A DNA stretch of 15,652 nucleotides from Ga0077560 sp046330435. GTDB taxonomy: Bacteria; Actinomycetota; Thermoleophilia; Miltoncostaeales; Miltoncostaeaceae. The DNA is taken from the NCBI GenBank assembly GCA_046330435.1, contig JAXLST010000029.1, positions 1 through 15,652 of the forward strand, read 5' to 3'. The translations under genes were made by a program, and so were the position numbers. The notes under the pieces are model-generated. The model did not search any database. It was not told the origin of the DNA and was given only the letters and a program-made list of their open reading frames with translations. Below are positions 1 through 7,943 of the stretch, in pieces (position 1 is the stretch's first letter; each line of letters begins with the position of its first letter).

Positions 1-1
1 G

Positions 2-676
2 CGCAACGCCCAGCGGGTCGACGTCCTGTGCGCCAACTCACGGGACATCGCCGGCCGGATGCTCGCCAACTATGGCCGCGAGGCCCGCGTCATCCACCCG
101 CCGGTGGACACCGAGTTCTTCACGCCCGGCGACGCCGCCCGCGGCGACCACTTCCTGTACGCCGGACGGTTCGTCGCCTACAAGCGGCCGGATCTGGTGG
201 TCGAGGCGTTCCGGGACCTCCCCGACCTCAGGCTGAGGATGATCGGGACGGGGCCCATGGAGGAGCAGCTGCGTGCGATGGCCGGCCCCAACGTCGAGTT
301 CCTCGGGTCGGTGAGCGACGACCAGCTGCGCGAGGAGTACCGCACCGCCCGGGCCATGATCTTCTGCGCCCACGAGGACTTCGGGATCGTGATGGCCGAG
401 GCCCAGTCATGCGGCACGCCGGTCATCGCGCTGGCCCGCGGTGGGGCCCTCGACATCGTGGAGCCCGGCGTCACCGGCTGGCTCATCGCCGAGCAGGACC
501 CGAAGCTGCTGCGCGACGCCGTCAGAGCAGCGGCGACGACGGACCTCGACAATGCGGCGATCAGCGCCGGCGCACAGCGGTTCAGCCGGGCGCGCTACCG
601 GCGGGAGATACGGCAGGCCGTCGAGGACGCCATCGCCCTCAAACGGTCCGGACGGTCACCCGCGGCGGCCCAGTAG
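2..676 (+). CDS. Glycosyltransferase family 4, C-terminal part (cut by window start)
   Basis: The frame is open from the first bases of the window, so the true start lies upstream; 224 residues and a TAG stop are visible. They form the C-terminal Rossmann half of a GT-B glycosyltransferase (GT4, Glycos_transf_1). Seen: the inter-domain segment with ANSRDIAGRM and PPVDTEFF, then FLYAGRFVAYKRPD (about residues 52-65), IGTGP, and the nucleotide-sugar motif EDFGIVMAE, in which two Glu sit eight positions apart (residues 125 and 133), followed by SCGTPVIA. Members move a sugar from an activated donor to a lipid- or glycan-linked acceptor at the cytoplasmic face of the membrane. The donor and acceptor cannot be told. 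Its 3' end overlaps the convergent recN by 21 bases. The nearby phosphoglycosyl transferase suggests surface-glycan assembly, which is inference. Confidence 0.9.
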   Translation, partial: RNAQRVDVLCANSRDIAGRMLANYGREARVIHPPVDTEFFTPGDAARGDHFLYAGRFVAYKRPDLVVEAFRDLPDLRLRMIGTGPMEEQLRAMAGPNVEFLGSVSDDQLREEYRTARAMIFCAHEDFGIVMAEAQSCGTPVIALARGGALDIVEPGVTGWLIAEQDPKLLRDAVRAAATTDLDNAAISAGAQRFSRARYRREIRQAVEDAIALKRSGRSPAAAQ

Positions 677-2337
677 CTCCTGCGCGTGGCGGCGGGCGCC
701 GTCGTCGGCCTCCCCCGCCCCCAGCATCCGAACCAGGTCATCGACCAGCTCACCGTCCGCGAGCGGCTCGATGCTGGTGAGGGCCATCCCCTCCTCCGCC
801 AGGCCCTTCACCAGGCGGTGATGGCTTCCGGCGGCGGCGGCGACCTGCGGCAGGTGGGTGATCACGATCGTCTGCAGGTGCTCGCCCAGGCGCTGCAACC
901 TGGCGGCGACGGCGGTGGCCGTGACCCCGCCGATCCCCGCATCGACCTCATCGAACACCCACGTCGCGTCATCCGACGCCGCCGCCAGCCCATGCAGGGC
1001 CAGCAGGACCCGTGAGAGCTCGCCACCCGACGCGGCCTCCGCGATCGGGGCCTCCGGAAGCCCGGGGTTGACGCGCAGCAGGAAGCGGCACTGGTCGCGC
1101 GGCACGTCGTCGTCGGTGCGAGTGAGGTCGATCCGCATCACCGCGTGCGGCATCGCCAGGTCCGCGAGCTCGCCGGCGACGCCGTCGGCCAGGCGGGGCG
1201 CGCCCTCGACCCGCAGCGCGTGCAGATCGTCGGCGGCGGCGCGGGCAGCGGCCACCTTCTCGTCCAGGCCGGCGCGCAGGCGTGCCTCGGCGGAGTCACC
1301 GTCCTCCAGGGCGGCCAGATCCTGCCGGGCCTGCTCGGCGGCGGCGATGACCTCCTCCAGACCCGGCCCGTACCGGCGGTCCAGGCGGGCGTACTCCCCC
1401 AGGCGCTCCTCCACCACGTCCAGGCGCCCGGGCTCCGCCTCCAGGGAATCCAGGTAGCCCCGCAACGACAGGGCGGTCTCCTGGAGGGCCGCCTGGGCGG
1501 CGACCAGTTCGTCCAGCCGGTCCCGCAGGCTCGGGTCGATCGCCGCGGCGTCGGCGATGGCGCGCTCCGCGATGCCCGCCAGGGCGATCGCGCCGTCGCC
1601 GCTCTCCGGCGACAGGGCTTCCGCGGCGGACATCGCCGACGAACCCAGCTTCTCGCCGTGCCGCAGCCGCTCGCGTTCGGCGAGCAGGGTCGCATGCTCG
1701 GCGGGGTCCGGGGCGACGCGGTCGACGTCCTCGACCATCGCCCGCAGGTCCTCCCTCCTGCGCTCCGCCGCCTCCCGGCGTTCCCGCGCCTCCGTGAGCG
1801 CGGCCTCGGCGATGCGCACGTCGCGGCGCAGACGGTCCAGGCGGCGGGCCGCGGTGACCGCGGTGGGACCGATGAAGCGGTCAGGATGCGCAGCTGTGCG
1901 GCCGGTGAGGTGAGCCGCCGCTGCTCGCCCTGGCCGGAGAACCGGATGCGGTGCCGCACCAGGGCGGCGACCGCATCGGTGGTGGCCGCCTGCCCGTCGA
2001 CCATGCTGCGCGCCCGCCCCTGGGCGGGGATGCGCCGCGTCACCACCACCTCGGACTCGTCGTCCACGAGGTCCCGCAGCGACGCAGCCGGGTCGTCGTC
2101 CTCCAGGTCGTCCCAGAACCCCTCGGGAAGGGCGAGGGTGGCCTGCACGAACGCGTGCTTGTGGCCGGGACGCACAAGCTTGGCGTCCGCGGGCGCGCCC
2201 GCCAGCAGTGCCAGGGCCTGGGTGAGCACCGTCTTGCCGGCGCCGGTCTCACCGGTGATCGCGGTGAGCCCGGGGCCCAGCTCGAGCTCGGCGTGCTCGA
2301 TCACCACGAGCCCACGGATCTCGAGCAGCTTGAGCAC
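656..2337 (-). pseudogene. recN: DNA repair ATPase RecN, interrupted by a one-base frameshift
   Basis: RecN is an SMC-like ATPase acting in double-strand break repair. The N-terminal part (from 2337) has IRGLVVIEHAELEL and Walker A GETGAGKT at residues 29-36. The C-terminal part (another frame, ending 656) has a coiled-coil-like Arg/Glu/Ala-rich stretch, the ABC signature ASGGELSRVLLAL and Walker B WVFDEVDAGIGG. The frames join near 1882: after AAQLRIL the expected DRFIGPTAVTAARRLDRL is read only if one base (a C on the + strand) is restored. Repaired length is about 561 residues, normal for RecN. The GTG start at 2337 is supported by GGAGGGG at 2345-2351, seven bases upstream inside the end of nadK; the gap to nadK is three bases, so the two are probably cotranscribed. 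The frameshift could be a consensus error or real. There is no slippery site, so programmed frameshifting is unlikely. Confidence 0.9.
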
Positions 2338-2340
2338 CGG

Positions 2341-3225
2341 CTAGCCCCTCCCGAACTTCTCGCGGTACCGCCGGAAGAACGACAGCTCCGGGAACACCGC
2401 CAGGTGCACGTCCTGGCCGCCCAGCCCCAGGGTGATCTGCCGGCCCGGGGCCAGGGTGCCCACCTTGACGCCGTCGGAGAGGATGTCGCAACCGCCGTGG
2501 ATCGCCGAGTTGGTGATGGTGAGCTGCTCCTCGGGCGCCACGATGAGCGGCCGTGTGTCGAGGTGGTGCCCGGCCAGGAAGCTGAGCACGTAGCACCGCA
2601 CCCGCCAGCTCACCGTGGGGCCGCCGGCCGCCAGGTTGTAAGCGGTGCTGCCCACCGGGGTGGACACCACCACGCCGTCGCAGCGCACGGTGGCGACCTT
2701 CTCACCGTCGATCGAGAACGACAGGTCGGCGATGCGCGACTCGCCGCCGCGCACCAGGGCGAGGTCGTTGACGGCCTGCACCCACCCCTCGCTCCAGTCG
2801 ATGGTGAGGCTCGGCAGCCCGATGATCACGTAGTCGCCCTCCAGCACGCGGCGCAGCCCGTGCTCGAGGTCGTCGCGCTCGATGGAGCACAGGAACCCGA
2901 CGCGGCCGAAGTTGACGCCGATGACCGGTGCCCCCGACCCCGCCTCGCGGGCCATGGCGCGCAGCATGCTGCCGTCGCCGCCGAGGACGATGATGAGGTC
3001 CTCGCCGTTGGGACGCATCTGGATGCCCTCGCTGGAGGTGTAGCGCGCCAGGCGGTCGTGCTTGACCACCTCCGCGGGCGGCACCACGATCTCGATGCCG
3101 CACTCCTCGAGGATGGCCAGCACGGTTCCCAGGGCCCCGGCGGTCTGCTCGGGGGCGCGGTGGGTGAGCAGCAGCACCCGCTTGGCGGGCTGCCGCGCGG
3201 GCTCGATGGGGATGGGCCCCGTCAT
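2341..3225 (-). CDS. nadK: NAD kinase (ATP/polyphosphate-dependent)
   Basis: Phosphorylates NAD to NADP in the cytosol. The 294-residue product has the family signature GGDGSMLRA (residues 82-90), GVNFGRVGFL (103-112), an ND pair at 153-154 in place of the usual NE, the long nucleotide-binding motif starting DGVVVSTPVGSTAYN (183-197) followed by AAGGP, and a typical C-terminal all-beta end. It lies between tlyA and recN, as in actinobacteria. The start is uncertain. ATG 3225 lies four bases past the tlyA stop and has no Shine-Dalgarno sequence of its own. TTG 3240, five codons upstream in frame, has GGAGG (3247-3251) at an ideal six-base spacing and would overlap tlyA. Either start leaves the catalytic domain unchanged. 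Translational coupling to tlyA is likely. Confidence 0.95.
   Translation of the reverse strand: MTGPIPIEPARQPAKRVLLLTHRAPEQTAGALGTVLAILEECGIEIVVPPAEVVKHDRLARYTSSEGIQMRPNGEDLIIVLGGDGSMLRAMAREAGSGAPVIGVNFGRVGFLCSIERDDLEHGLRRVLEGDYVIIGLPSLTIDWSEGWVQAVNDLALVRGGESRIADLSFSIDGEKVATVRCDGVVVSTPVGSTAYNLAAGGPTVSWRVRCYVLSFLAGHHLDTRPLIVAPEEQLTITNSAIHGGCDILSDGVKVGTLAPGRQITLGLGGQDVHLAVFPELSFFRRYREKFGRG
2345..2351 (-). promoter_or_regulatory. Ribosome binding site fixing the recN GTG start
   Basis: GGAGGGG on the minus strand, seven bases before GTG 2337 and overlapping the last codons of nadK. This is one of the best Shine-Dalgarno matches in the window and supports the non-ATG start of recN. Confidence 0.7.
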
Positions 3226-3229
3226 CGGG

Positions 3230-4018
3230 TCATTCGACAACAACCGCCTCCAGGATGCGTGCCTCGATGTCGGGGTCCGACGACGCCGTGGCGGCGTCGG
3301 CTGCGTACAGGAACACCTCGCGGTTCCCCTTCGGCCCGGGCAGGCCGGAGTCCGCGGCGGCCAGTATGGCGCCACCGCTGGCGGTGATGCACCCCGCCAC
3401 GCGCCGGACGGCCTGTGCCCGGACCTCGGGATCGCGAACCACGCCGCCGCTGCCCACGTGCTCGCGGCCGGCCTCGAACTGCGGCTTCACCATCACCAGC
3501 GCCCGCCAGCCGGGCGCGAGGCAGGCGGCGACCGCCGGCCAGATGAGGGTGATGGAGATGAAGCTGACGTCGCACGTCACCAGGTCGGGCGCGTACGGCA
3601 GCGCCGCCGGCGTGAGCTCGCGGGCGTTGGTGCGCTCCATGACATGCACCCGGTCGTCGCTGCGCAGCTTCCAGTCGAGCTGCCCGTATCCGACGTCGAG
3701 GGCGACGACCTCCGCCGCGCCGCGCCGCAGCAGGCAGTCCGTGAACCCGCCAGTGGAGGCGCCCAGATCGATCGCGCGGGCGCCCGTGACATCCAGGCCC
3801 ACCGCGTCCAGGGCGTTCGCGAGCTTGGTCCCGCCGCGGGACACGAACTCCGGGCGGCTGGCCACCTCGAGGCTCCGTCCCTGCTCGACGGGGGTGCCGG
3901 GCTTGGTGGCAACCCGCCCGTCCACGCGGACGTGCCCCGCCAGCACGGCCGCCTGAGCGCGGCTGCGGGTGTCGAACAGGCCCTCCTCGACGAGGGCGAC
4001 ATCGAGTCGGCGGCGCAC
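3230..4018 (-). CDS. tlyA: TlyA family rRNA (cytidine-2'-O)-methyltransferase
   Basis: Known members use SAM to 2'-O-methylate cytidines of 16S and 23S rRNA, which in mycobacteria confers capreomycin sensitivity. The 262-residue product has an N-terminal S4 RNA-binding domain (about 1-58, RRRLDVALVEEGLFDTRSRA) and an FtsJ-like methyltransferase domain. Seen: SAM motif DLGASTGGFTD at 84-94 and a K-D-K-E set: K65 in SRGGTKL, D150 in CDVSFIS, K178 in MVKPQFE and E234 in GNREVFLYA. Length is normal. The GTG start at 4018 opens directly on the S4 domain; no Shine-Dalgarno is visible, but a TACACT box sits nine bases upstream, so the mRNA may be leaderless. nadK and recN follow with almost no gaps, so this is probably the first gene of a three-gene operon. 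Confidence 0.93.
   Translation of the reverse strand: MRRRLDVALVEEGLFDTRSRAQAAVLAGHVRVDGRVATKPGTPVEQGRSLEVASRPEFVSRGGTKLANALDAVGLDVTGARAIDLGASTGGFTDCLLRRGAAEVVALDVGYGQLDWKLRSDDRVHVMERTNARELTPAALPYAPDLVTCDVSFISITLIWPAVAACLAPGWRALVMVKPQFEAGREHVGSGGVVRDPEVRAQAVRRVAGCITASGGAILAAADSGLPGPKGNREVFLYAADAATASSDPDIEARILEAVVVE
3247..3251 (-). promoter_or_regulatory. Possible ribosome binding site for a TTG start of nadK
   Basis: GGAGG on the minus strand inside the end of tlyA. It is six bases from the in-frame TTG at 3240 but 21 bases from the ATG at 3225. It therefore favours the longer NadK, whose N-terminus would read MSNDPMTG. Confidence 0.45.
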
Positions 4019-4027
4019 GGTCGGTCA

Positions 4028-4033
4028 AGTGTA
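4028..4033 (-). promoter_or_regulatory. Putative -10 box of a (near) leaderless tlyA promoter
   Basis: TACACT on the minus strand fits the actinobacterial TANNNT -10 consensus and ends nine bases before the GTG of tlyA. No convincing -35 is seen. Transcription would start about two or three bases before GTG, matching the absence of a Shine-Dalgarno. dxs and ychF show the same arrangement. Confidence 0.4.
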
Positions 4034-4085
4034 GCCGCGGGTGCGGCGCGGACCCCCGCCGTCCCGGGTCAGGGTGTGACGGGAC

Positions 4086-5561
4086 TCACCGGGAACCGTC
4101 GCGGCTCAGCACCACGGGCAGCGTCCGCGCGAGCACCCTCAGGTCCTGCCGCAGAGAGCAGTTCCTGGCGTACACGTAGTCGAGGTGCATGCGCTCCTCC
4201 CACGGCAGGGTGCTGCGGCCCAGCACCTGCCAGATCCCGGTGATGCCGGGCCGGACGTTGTGGCGCTGGTGCTGCCAGCCCACCAGCGCGCGCACCTCGA
4301 AGGGGCGCAGCGGCCGGGGACCCACGATGCTCATGTCCCCGCGGATGACGTTGAACAGCTGCGGGAGCTCGTCCAGGCTGCTGCGCCGCAGGAACCGGCC
4401 GAGCCGTGTGATGCGCGGGTCGTCCTCGGGCTTGAGGGCGGCCACCAGGGCCTCGATGGGCGTGTCGGTGTCCTCCCCCGCGTCCGCGCGGGCGGCGGCC
4501 AGCGCGGCACCCTCGGTGTCGGCGTCCTGGCGCATCGTCCGGAACTTCATGATCTCGAAGTGCCGTCCACCACGGCCGACGCGCGTCTGGCGGAACAGCG
4601 CCGGGCCCGGGCTGTCGAGCTTCACCGCGAGGGCCACCACCGCCATGACCGGCGAGGCGAGCAGCAGCACGCCCCCCGCCAACGAGACGTCGAACACCCG
4701 CTTCACGGCCAGCCGCAGCGGGCTGTGCCCCACCGGCGTCATCTCAAGCATCGCCATGCCGCCCAGGGCATCCACGCGGGCGTCATGGCCCGCCAGCTGC
4801 CACATCCGGGGGATCACGTTCACGCGCACCCCCTCCGGGCTCGTGCGCAGCGCGTCGGTGAGCCGCTCGTCATCGACGGCGCTGCTGAACGCGACGATCA
4901 CGCGCTTCACGTTGCCACGCCCCAGCAGCCGGGTGAGGTCGCCGGTACCCCCGACGACCGGGGGCGCCCACTCCGGGGTGTCCTGCGGGTCGTCGTCGAT
5001 CAGGCCGACCACCCGGATGCCGTGCTCCCGGTGCCTGCGGGCGAGCTCCACAACCTGCATCGCCACCGGGCCGCTGCCCACCACGAGCGTGTTCTCGGGC
5101 CGGCGCGACAGCCGGCGCCGCTGGATGAGGCGTCCCGCGAACCAGCCCGCGCCGAGGAGGGGCCACGACAGGGCGAGCGCCTCCACGTCGAGGGGAGCGG
5201 CGCGCCACGCCAGGATGAGCATCACCAGCCACAGCACCACGGCGGACCCCAGCATGAGCCGCGCGAGCTCGACGGGACCGCTGCCAAGCGGCCGGTTCTC
5301 GGCCTCGTATCCCCCCAGGGCGTACACCATGAGCGGACCGGCGAGCAGGAGCAGCCCGGCCATCACCGCGTTGTCGCCCACGTCGGTGGCGGTGTACCCG
5401 ATGCGCCATCCCAGCACGGCGAGCACGCCGGCGGCCACCGCCAGATCCCACAGCAGGAGGAGCCTGGGACGCCGGCGCGGACGGGTGGGCAACGCCATCG
5501 CGGCGCGGCCGGTGAGGGCCGCCGCCTCCGCATGGGAACGACTGGGCACGAGTCTGCGCAA
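4086..5561 (-). CDS. Polyprenyl-phosphate sugar-1-phosphate transferase (WbaP/EPS type)
   Basis: Membrane enzyme that starts a lipid-linked glycan by moving a sugar-1-phosphate from a nucleotide sugar to a polyprenyl phosphate. The 491-residue product has about four hydrophobic segments (33-51, 65-82, 101-119, 129-146), a central Rossmann CoA-binding-like domain (from NTLVVGSGPVAMQV, 157-170), and the C-terminal bacterial sugar transferase domain from about 287: KRVFDVSLAGG, a hydrophobic re-entrant segment (292-313), KFRTM (339-343), DPRITRLGRFLRR, the catalytic Asp-Glu pair in SLDELPQL (397-398), GDMSIVGPRP (408-417) and RPGITGIWQVLGR. The sugar cannot be told. Start: TTG 5561 has GGAG six bases upstream; the in-frame ATG at 5498 has none, so TTG is preferred. 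It is divergent from plsC, and 67 bases separate its stop from tlyA. Confidence 0.93.
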   Translation of the reverse strand: MRRLVPSRSHAEAAALTGRAAMALPTRPRRRPRLLLLWDLAVAAGVLAVLGWRIGYTATDVGDNAVMAGLLLLAGPLMVYALGGYEAENRPLGSGPVELARLMLGSAVVLWLVMLILAWRAAPLDVEALALSWPLLGAGWFAGRLIQRRRLSRRPENTLVVGSGPVAMQVVELARRHREHGIRVVGLIDDDPQDTPEWAPPVVGGTGDLTRLLGRGNVKRVIVAFSSAVDDERLTDALRTSPEGVRVNVIPRMWQLAGHDARVDALGGMAMLEMTPVGHSPLRLAVKRVFDVSLAGGVLLLASPVMAVVALAVKLDSPGPALFRQTRVGRGGRHFEIMKFRTMRQDADTEGAALAAARADAGEDTDTPIEALVAALKPEDDPRITRLGRFLRRSSLDELPQLFNVIRGDMSIVGPRPLRPFEVRALVGWQHQRHNVRPGITGIWQVLGRSTLPWEERMHLDYVYARNCSLRQDLRVLARTLPVVLSRDGSR

Positions 5562-5595
5562 ACCGGTCTCCGCTTCAGAGGTTCACGCCGTCAGG

Positions 5596-5612
5596 GGGGC
5601 ACCTGCAGCCCC
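5596..5612. promoter_or_regulatory. Divergent intergenic region with a GC hairpin
   Basis: The 101-base gap 5562-5662 between the divergent sugar transferase and plsC must hold the signals for both. It contains GGGGC-ACCTGCA-GCCCC (5596-5612) and next to it CTCTC/GAGAG (5612-5616 with 5624-5628). A TACCTT on the minus strand (rc of 5617-5622) could be a -10 for the sugar transferase, weakly. No known riboswitch was recognised. The role could be an operator, an attenuator or nothing. Confidence 0.3.
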
Positions 5613-5662
5613 TCTCAAGGTAGGAGAGAACCGGGGGTCGCCCTACTCCACGAAGGTCGAGT

Positions 5663-6448
5663 ATGAATTGCGCAAACCCGCCCGAAGGGCCCGCGTGCCA
5701 GACTACGCGCGTGCTCGATCGACTCGCCGCGGCCTGGCGCGCCGCCCTCGTGCCCATCCGCCGCCCCCCGGTGATCAACCCCGGCCTGTACCTGCTCACC
5801 AAGGCCGTGCTGCTGCCGCTGTTCTACGGCCCGCTGCGCCTGCGCCGCATCGGTCACCGGCAGATCCCGCGTCGCGGCGCGACGATCGTCGTGTGCAACC
5901 ACGTGAGCTTCTTCGACCCGCTGATCATCGGCGCCGCCATCCGCCCGCGACGGGCGTACCTCATGGCCAAGTCCGAGCTGTTCCGGTCGAAGGGCCTCGC
6001 ATGGTGGATGAGCCGCTGCGGAGCGTTCCCGGTGCAGCGCGCCACCGCGGACCGGGAGTCGATCCGCACGGCCCGGCAGATCCTCGAGGCCGGCCACTGC
6101 CTGGTGCTGTTCCCCGAAGGCGGCGTGACCCGGACCGGGGTGATGCGGCCCGGGTTCCCCGGGTCGGGCGCACTCGCGCTGCTGCCGGACGTGACGGTGA
6201 TCCCCGCCGTCATCTGGAACACCCAGATGCTTCGCGGGCCCGTCCGGGTACGGTTCGGCGCACCGATCCCGATGCAGGACCTGCGCGACGGCCCGAAGGC
6301 CGGGCGCAATCAGCGGGCGACGGAGCGGATCATGGCCCACCTGGCGGCGCTGCTGCCCCTCGTGGGCGGCCCGGTGCAGGCGCCGCCAACCGGCGAGCCG
6401 TGGGTGCCGGCCCCGAGGGCCGACGGCAAGGGTGTGATCCGCAGCTAG
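5663..6448 (+). CDS. PlsC-like 1-acylglycerol-3-phosphate acyltransferase family protein
   Basis: Acyl-CoA/ACP-dependent acyltransferase of the LPLAT superfamily, acting at the inner membrane. The 261-residue product has a hydrophobic segment (about 41-56) and the ordered family motifs: catalytic NHVSFFD (79-85), MAKSELFR and GAFPVQR (120-126), FPEGG (150-154, where FPEGT is usual) and VTVIPAVIWNT. The ATG at 5663 is preferred over the in-frame GTG at 5711 because GAAGG lies six bases upstream. By family it makes phosphatidic acid; the final substrate is not certain, and acylation of a glycolipid is possible given the glycan genes around it. Its TAG (6446-6448) shares the CTAG tetramer with the stop of the convergent hydrolase. 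The last 35 residues are Pro/Gly-rich and outside the usual domain. Confidence 0.9.
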   Translation: MNCANPPEGPACQTTRVLDRLAAAWRAALVPIRRPPVINPGLYLLTKAVLLPLFYGPLRLRRIGHRQIPRRGATIVVCNHVSFFDPLIIGAAIRPRRAYLMAKSELFRSKGLAWWMSRCGAFPVQRATADRESIRTARQILEAGHCLVLFPEGGVTRTGVMRPGFPGSGALALLPDVTVIPAVIWNTQMLRGPVRVRFGAPIPMQDLRDGPKAGRNQRATERIMAHLAALLPLVGGPVQAPPTGEPWVPAPRADGKGVIRS

Positions 6449-7942
6449 CGGAGCCAGGCCTGCACGGCCGGGATACGGCCGACCCGCGACGCCAGCCACT
6501 TCCTGGACGACACCAGGCGCAGGAGGACGCGCACGCCCAGGTAGCCGCGATCACGGAACCGCATGGTGACGGTCGCCGATCCGGGCAGCGCCACCCAGCG
6601 CCTTCACGAGGCGCCACCGCCTGCCCTGGTAGCCCTCCACCCGCAGGCGCGCCCTGCCGGACGACACGTTCGCGCGCACCCGGATGGTGATCTTCCCGGC
6701 CTTGGTGGCGACCTTCAGCTTCGAGAGGCTCACGCGGATACCCGACTTCGTGCCGCCCTGCGCCGGGGCGGGCGGCTTGGCGGCGGGCCCGGGGATGGTG
6801 GGGACCGGCGTCACCACGCTGCCGCCCCCGGTCGTGCCGGGTGTGGGGATCGTGTCGACGGGGGTCGTGCCCGCCACGCGGACACCAGCCAGTGCCGAAA
6901 CCGCGGGCTTCGCGGTCCAGTCGTTGCGGTAGATCCCCTGGTTCTGGAACCAGTCGTGCAGATCGGGGCCGCCGTCGCGCGTCTGGTACCAGAACACCCG
7001 CTCCACCGCGTTGTCGAGGTACCGCCGCCGGTAGGTGAACATGCGGGCGATGTAGTCGGCCTGCACCGCCTCGGTCACCTGGTTGGCGGCACCGCTGCAC
7101 GGAGACGTGCACGTGGCATAGCTGGTCTCGGTGATCCAGACGGGCTTGCCGGGGTCGTACCTGTCCACCAGCTGGCGGAAGTACGTCCCCGAGCTCAGCG
7201 CCCAAGGCGCGGGCCGGCTCTTGTAGTCCAGGGCGGTGCCCTCGGGGGCCGTCCGCGGATAGAAGTTCCACAGGTAGAGGTCGGCGCTCCCCTTGATGCC
7301 GGCGGCGAACGCGGCCTCCAGGTAGTCCCATGCGTTGGTGCCGCTGCTGGTGGGCGTGCCCACCACCGCCGACGAGCTCACGCGGCTCATGGGGTCGGCG
7401 GGCTTGATGGCCGCGTACGCGGCCTTCTGCAGCTGCACGTACCGCACCGGGTCCCGGGGGCTCGCCCAGAACATCTCGAAGTTCGCCTCGTTCCAGGGCG
7501 TCCACACGTCCACCAGCGGCGCGAGCTTGGCGGTGAGCTGCGAGAGGAACGCGGCGTACGCGGGAAGGTTCACGGGGGTGGGCGGGTCGTTGGAGACCCC
7601 GCTGCGGCCGCTGGCCCAGTCCGGTGAGTCGGTGATGATGAGCTGGGTGTTGAGGCCGCGGTCCTTCGCGCACTGCAGCAGCTCGCGCAGCCGACGTCGT
7701 CGATGTACTGGCCCTTCCGGGCTCGAGGCGAACCCCCAGCTGGTCCCGAGGCGCTCACCCACGGGAAGCCGGCGCTCTGCAGCGGAAGCCGGATCTAGCG
7801 GCAGGCTCCCCGGCGACCCCACCGGCCACCGAATGCCCGCGTCGGGGATGATCCCGGCGGTTTGGCCCGCAGCGGGCGCGGCCGCGCTGCCAGACCCGCG
7901 AAAAGGGGCACCCAGGAGATAGCGCAGCCGCGGGCGGCCCAC
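6445..7942 (-). pseudogene. Secreted clan GH-A glycoside hydrolase (GH39/GH5-like), frameshifted
   Basis: The main frame (about 7695 to 6597) is a TIM-barrel glycosidase: LNTQLIITDSPDWASG, the acid/base site in WTPWNEANFEMFW (Glu at 7487-7489), LYLWNFYP, and the nucleophile site in PVWITETSYA (Glu at 7127-7129). A Pro/Thr/Gly linker and a small beta-rich C-terminal domain follow. One extra base near 6591-6598 shifts the frame; in the other frame the tail continues with LPGSATVTMRFRDRGYLG to a TAG at 6445-6447. The N-terminus is recovered only by hopping frames: GTG 7942, a signal peptide (RLRYLLGA, LFAGLAA, APAAGQTA), DAGIRW, LQSAGFPWVSAS, ARKGQYIDDV, then RLRELLQCAKDRG. GTG lies one base past the likely stop of ATP-grasp C, suggesting coupling. 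Both catalytic Glu are intact. GH39 (PslG-like) or GH5 cannot be separated by eye. Acting on the cell's own surface glycan is inference. Confidence 0.8.
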
Positions 7943-7943
7943 A

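Noticed and set aside
1870..1895. Programmed ribosomal frameshift in recN.
   Set aside because: No slippery heptamer or downstream structure, and no precedent in this family. A missing base explains it simply.
5562..5662. A riboswitch in the divergent region.
   Set aside because: Only short stems are present and no known aptamer core was recognised.
4189..6690. An 833-codon + strand frame across the sugar transferase and plsC.
   Set aside because: Antisense or out-of-frame shadow of two well-supported genes, rich in Arg, Ser and Pro with no motifs.
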